A stretch of DNA of 64,000 nucleotides, taken from positions 39,444 to 103,443 of the forward strand of contig JAEQBH010009499.1 of assembly GCA_016808115.1 (NCBI GenBank), written 5' to 3'. This stretch comes from Tetrastigma voinierianum. Lineage: Eukaryota > Streptophyta > Magnoliopsida > Vitales > Vitaceae. Below the pieces are notes generated by a model that was given only the letters and a program-made list of their open reading frames with translations, did no database searches and had not been told where the DNA came from. The position numbers were made by a program, and so were the translations under genes. Positions 61,401 through 64,000 of this stretch are shown piece by piece; position 1 is the first letter of the stretch, and the number at the start of each line of letters is the position of its first letter.

Positions 61401-63155
61401 AGATTTTATGGCAATATGAAAAAATATATATATATATCATTGTAAAAACATAAAAGAACGCAAAATGGGAAAATAAGGGGAACAAATGCGTTCGATATTA
61501 TGTCTGACCAGTGACATCCAATGCCATAATTCATACCTCAAGGCGTAAAATTCAAAGTGGTTTGCTTCATCTTCTACAAATAAACTCGACTTCAAGAGAG
61601 CAACATCCAAACAGGAATCGAAGTGAGGTGGGGAGGAACACATATCTGACGAGCGTGTTTTGGTTTTACATTTTTTTGCTTGTTTTTGTTCTCTGAACAA
61701 GGAGAAGAAAGAAAACGGGAATAATATGTTTGGGTCCAATTTCTTTCTTATTCAGCATGAAAACTTAAATTTAAGCAAGGGAGCAATTTTGGAAAACACA
61801 AAATGATGTTTTCTATGTTTTCCAAAATTGTTCTTAAGAACAGTTTTCAAAGACAGGAACCAAACAGCCGCCAAAATTCTCTTGTGGTTTTGATTAGACA
61901 TTTTCCATTACCAAAATTGTTGCTCTCCACCATTCAAAAAGAAAAAAAAAGGAAAATTGTCTAGAAAGATCGTTTTCACTTCTTCATCATTCTCGTTCCA
62001 TGAATAATAAAACTTACATTCTTTACGAATAAAGTGAAGACCGGACTACAATCGTAAGTCTATGATAAGAAAATGTGAAGAAAGCAAACAAACAGAAAGC
62101 CACCTAGTATCTACCAATGCTTTAAAAACGGCGAGTGACTAAGCCGGAAGGATTATCGATTCACGGTTTAGGATCAAACGAGATTAAACAAGGGTGAAGG
62201 TCACCAATCATCGGCCCGATTCGGTCAGGTTTTAAAGCTCTTTAGTATTTAGAGAGAAGAACCAGAGCTTACTAGGTCGGTGGATGGTATGATGTGGCCA
62301 TGCTTCTTGTTGCTCTTCCACTCTTCTTTAGATGCTTGCAGCATGTTACAAACCTAAAATTGAGGATCGAATGCGAGAAAACATGAGTATTTTCACCTCA
62401 AAGCCAGTCTTATAAGGTTAGAAGGATCTGAAATTGGAGCAGAAGTAGAGAGCGACAATAAAACATCATATTACAAGAAGTATTGTCAAGAAGCATTGCT
62501 AGTGTGATCAACTTTTTCTACTCTATTTTTTAAATAAAATTGTAAGTAATATGAACTTTTTTTTAATAAGAAGAATGTAAGTAATTTGAGCAAGCGAAAA
62601 ATTCTGGGTTCGCGATTTAAGAGCGAGCCCAGAGTAATGATCAAACCATGGATTAAGCGGGACGAAAAGGAGTCACGCTCAATGATCGGACTAGTTCGGT
62701 TTTAAAAACAAAATGAGAGCATTTTAAGGGGTAGTTACATGAACTCGACACTTTTTTTCTAATATGTTACATAAGAGGAACAAAACCAGCGGACAGAAAA
62801 ACAGAGCTAAGCATCGACTCTTAACTAGATTTACAACGATTAGGAACAAAAAAAAAAAAACTCAAGAAGAAGGGGAAAAAGAAATCCTCTGGCCGGTCAT
62901 GGATGCAAACCAGTTTGCGAGTTATGTTCTTCCTGGGTTCACTATTTAACTGTCGTGTTTGATAATCAATTACTTAAAAAGAGCATTACTATCGATAAAA
63001 ACAGAAAAATTACAAGGCAAAAGGATAACCCACTTTTGTAGTGAAAGCACTCAACTGGAAGGAATCGATTAGCTCGAGTACATCATTTGGTATGCCGTCC
63101 AGCGGGTTTTCATTTCCCGAAGCTAAACATAAGATTACGGCTAACTGTATTTTCC
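58484..63155 (-). CDS. TAD3: TAD3, tRNA adenosine deaminase subunit 3 (partial, 6 exons seen)
   Basis: TAD3 pairs with catalytic TAD2 to convert A34 to inosine in tRNA anticodons; TAD3 itself lacks the catalytic glutamate. Exons (minus): 63155-63034, 62353-62273, 61334-61241, 60533-60084, 59157-59048 and 58652-58484, stop TAA 58486-58484. All introns are GT-AG and the phases agree. Readable segments in order: KIQLAVILCLASGNENPLDG; VCNMLQASKEEW; NIDGITGFSEEDSQSVFSFM; VVNAAVIVDPSVNQVIASAR; LYPWRWAE; RHAA; IEYSAAR; AYLCTGYDIYLVWEPCAM; then CAMALVHQRIRRIFYAFPN and HRLQGEKSLNHHYAVFRVSL. PCAMC supplies the two zinc cysteines and RHAA the zinc histidine, with Ala where TAD2-type enzymes have Glu. 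Damage: TAA 60362-60360 and TGA 60269-60267 in frame, compensating one-base shifts in exon 60533-60084, and two missing bases in exon 62353-62273 (81 nt; 83 would restore phase). The N-terminal exon(s) are outside the window. Confidence 0.85.
59300..60116. repeat. Two direct duplications in a TAD3 intron, one including an exon end
   Basis: R1 is present at about 59307-59505 and 59698-59848 (shared: AACCAAACAAG, CTTAAACTATTTTCT, ACAACCTTGATTTTT, CCCAATGAAAC, TTTGACATGGTTCTTAG). R2 is at 59848-59968 and 60011-60116 (shared: TTTCTTGGTTTCTATAGTT, ATTTCAATACAAGC, CACCTTTT.GAGATC). The R2 copy at 60011-60116 contains the last ~33 bases of the TAD3 exon and its splice donor. The other copy therefore carries a decoy donor (minus strand AAAAG|GTGACC at 59929/59928). 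Confidence 0.75.
60737..60902. repeat. Cluster of AAAACGRCGTCGTTTT palindromes
   Basis: In the TAD3 intron: AAAACGTCGTTTT at 60737-60749, AAAACGACGTTGTTTT at 60784-60799, AAAACGGCGTCGTTTT at 60823-60838 and AAAACGATGTCATTTT at 60887-60902. Related single copies occur near 57122 and 36178. They are near-perfect palindromes around ACGT and resemble termini or internal repeats of small transposons. No open frame is associated. Confidence 0.65.
62114..62245. mobile_element. Possible MITE in a TAD3 intron
   Basis: The left end AATGCTTTAAAAACGGCGAGT and the inverse of the right end (AGAGCTTTAAAACCTGACCG) form an imperfect terminal inverted repeat around about 130 bases with no coding capacity. A related end (CGGTTTTAAAAACAAAATG) lies at 62698-62716. 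Similar TTTAAAAACCGG-ended hAT-type MITEs are common in plants. The target duplication is not clear. Confidence 0.4.
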
Positions 63156-64000
63156 CTGCAAAAAAATAATCCAATCATCGCATCATTTTTATGAGAACTA
63201 ACATGATATAAATTGCAAACAAAGGGCCGGGGGAATGAAGAACCAGTGATCGTTTTTCTTCCAACACCTAACCTCATATTAGCGCAACAGAAAAGAACGG
63301 TTTTTTTCATACGGCTTCATGAAGATATATTGCTAGGAAACAAGAAAAAATTGGATAGAAAAAAACACGTAATCCTGGAACGGAATTTCGGGACAACCAA
63401 AAGCAGTCCCATTTCACGACATTTATATCAACATACTATTTTTATGATATTTGCTAAGTTCAAATTAAATATTATTAGAAGAAGGTAGTAATCGGGATAT
63501 TTGAAAAGGCATACTTCCAATACTCTTGGTCAGATTTCCTTGAATTTAAGAAAGTTCGGTAGAAAACAACATACATTATATCTGCTAAACAGTGGACAAG
63601 AATGACTTCTAATTTTGAAAGAGTCTCTTATGGATTTTCAAATGCCCGGATTTGTAGACAATCAAGAAGCACAAAAAAGCTAATCCGGGATTCATTGGCA
63701 TCTCATAAAATAATTTTGCTAAGGAAGATCTATGATGTTAATAGGAACCGGTTGACTCGGACATGCTCAAGAGGATATCTATTTTTTGGGTATGCTTAAG
63801 AGGATATTTATATCAAGTTTACCAACCGTTTCTCCTTTATATTCATACTTTTTGGTCATAATTTAAATTTGAAACAGCTTCATTCATAAGTTTTCTAGAT
63901 CTCGTAATCTTTCTTCTCTCAAACTTACGACTTATCTACAAGATCAAAATTAAAATACAGTCTTTTGCGGATTTCTTAAAATTGAATCCAGCCTTAAAAA
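63156..64000. other. Upstream TAD3 intron / right window edge
   Basis: Bases immediately after 63155 on the minus strand's upstream side form a T-rich acceptor (TTTTTTTGCAG). No further TAD3 exon could be recognised up to 64000; the expected N-terminal segment of the protein is not encoded here. The stretch is therefore probably intron. Confidence 0.45.

Noticed and set aside
61437..61739. Minus-strand frame of 100 codons inside a TAD3 intron
   Set aside because: It does not match TAD3, and the flanking exons join in phase without it. A TAD3 exon here would break the phase between 62273 and 61334.
62764..62949. Plus-strand Lys-rich frame
   Set aside because: It is antisense to a TAD3 intron, A-rich and of low complexity. 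No homology is recognised.
1..64000. CRISPR arrays, bacterial operons, organelle insertions, integrated plant virus sequence
   Set aside because: No direct repeats with unique spacers, no Shine-Dalgarno-led gene runs, no recognisable plastid or mitochondrial genes and no viral replicase or coat motifs were seen.

Overview
The window looks like a nuclear, AT-rich chromosome segment of a flowering plant, probably a woody eudicot. The evidence is genes with GT-AG introns, plant-only families (phytolongin, ATL-type RING-H2, receptor-like protein), Ty3/Gypsy gag-protease relics with plant-type motifs, tRNA-derived SINE tails and many (TA)n microsatellites. The receptor-like protein sequence and the interspersed repeats remind me of grapevine relatives, but that is a memory-based impression with low confidence. 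There is no sign of organelle, bacterial or viral-episome DNA.

Layout. 1-1540: remnant of a Gypsy element on the minus strand (gag, then an LTR-like promoter). 2853-3800: broken N-terminal part of a cytosolic histidine--tRNA ligase gene on the plus strand. 5870-13160: a receptor-like protein (LRR-RLP) pseudogene on the minus strand, with its 3' end and downstream flank duplicated about 6.5 kb away, and a Gypsy LTR/gag scrap between the copies. 14.5-39.5 kb: a strongly diverged series of related blocks with very roughly 2-kb spacing and no protein I can identify. It is interrupted at 15.2-24.2 kb by large LTRs, one inserted in opposite orientation inside another. 41869-44497: a three-exon RING-H2 (ATL-type) E3 ligase gene whose second intron holds LTR and SINE debris. 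46.2-52.1 kb: a truncated Gypsy element (gag, zinc-knuckle-like motif, aspartic protease, first part of the reverse-transcriptase region, then an LTR-like end). 53.5-56.15 kb: a phytolongin gene whose leader holds a ~185-bp tandem array. 58484-63155: at least six exons of TAD3, the non-catalytic subunit of the wobble tRNA adenosine deaminase, on the minus strand; its N-terminus lies beyond the window.

The genes are unrelated in function (tRNA charging, tRNA editing, ubiquitin ligation, vesicle trafficking, surface immune-type receptor) and show no operon-like logic. A cross-cutting observation matters more: nearly every conserved coding segment carries single-base length differences in short homopolymers or isolated in-frame stops, including an apparently ordinary copy of TAD3, which should be essential. 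Either many genes here are decaying, or the base-level quality of this assembly is poor. Pseudogene calls should be read with that in mind. I did not find a convincing new multi-gene system. The least explained item is the diverged block series at 14.5-39.5 kb.
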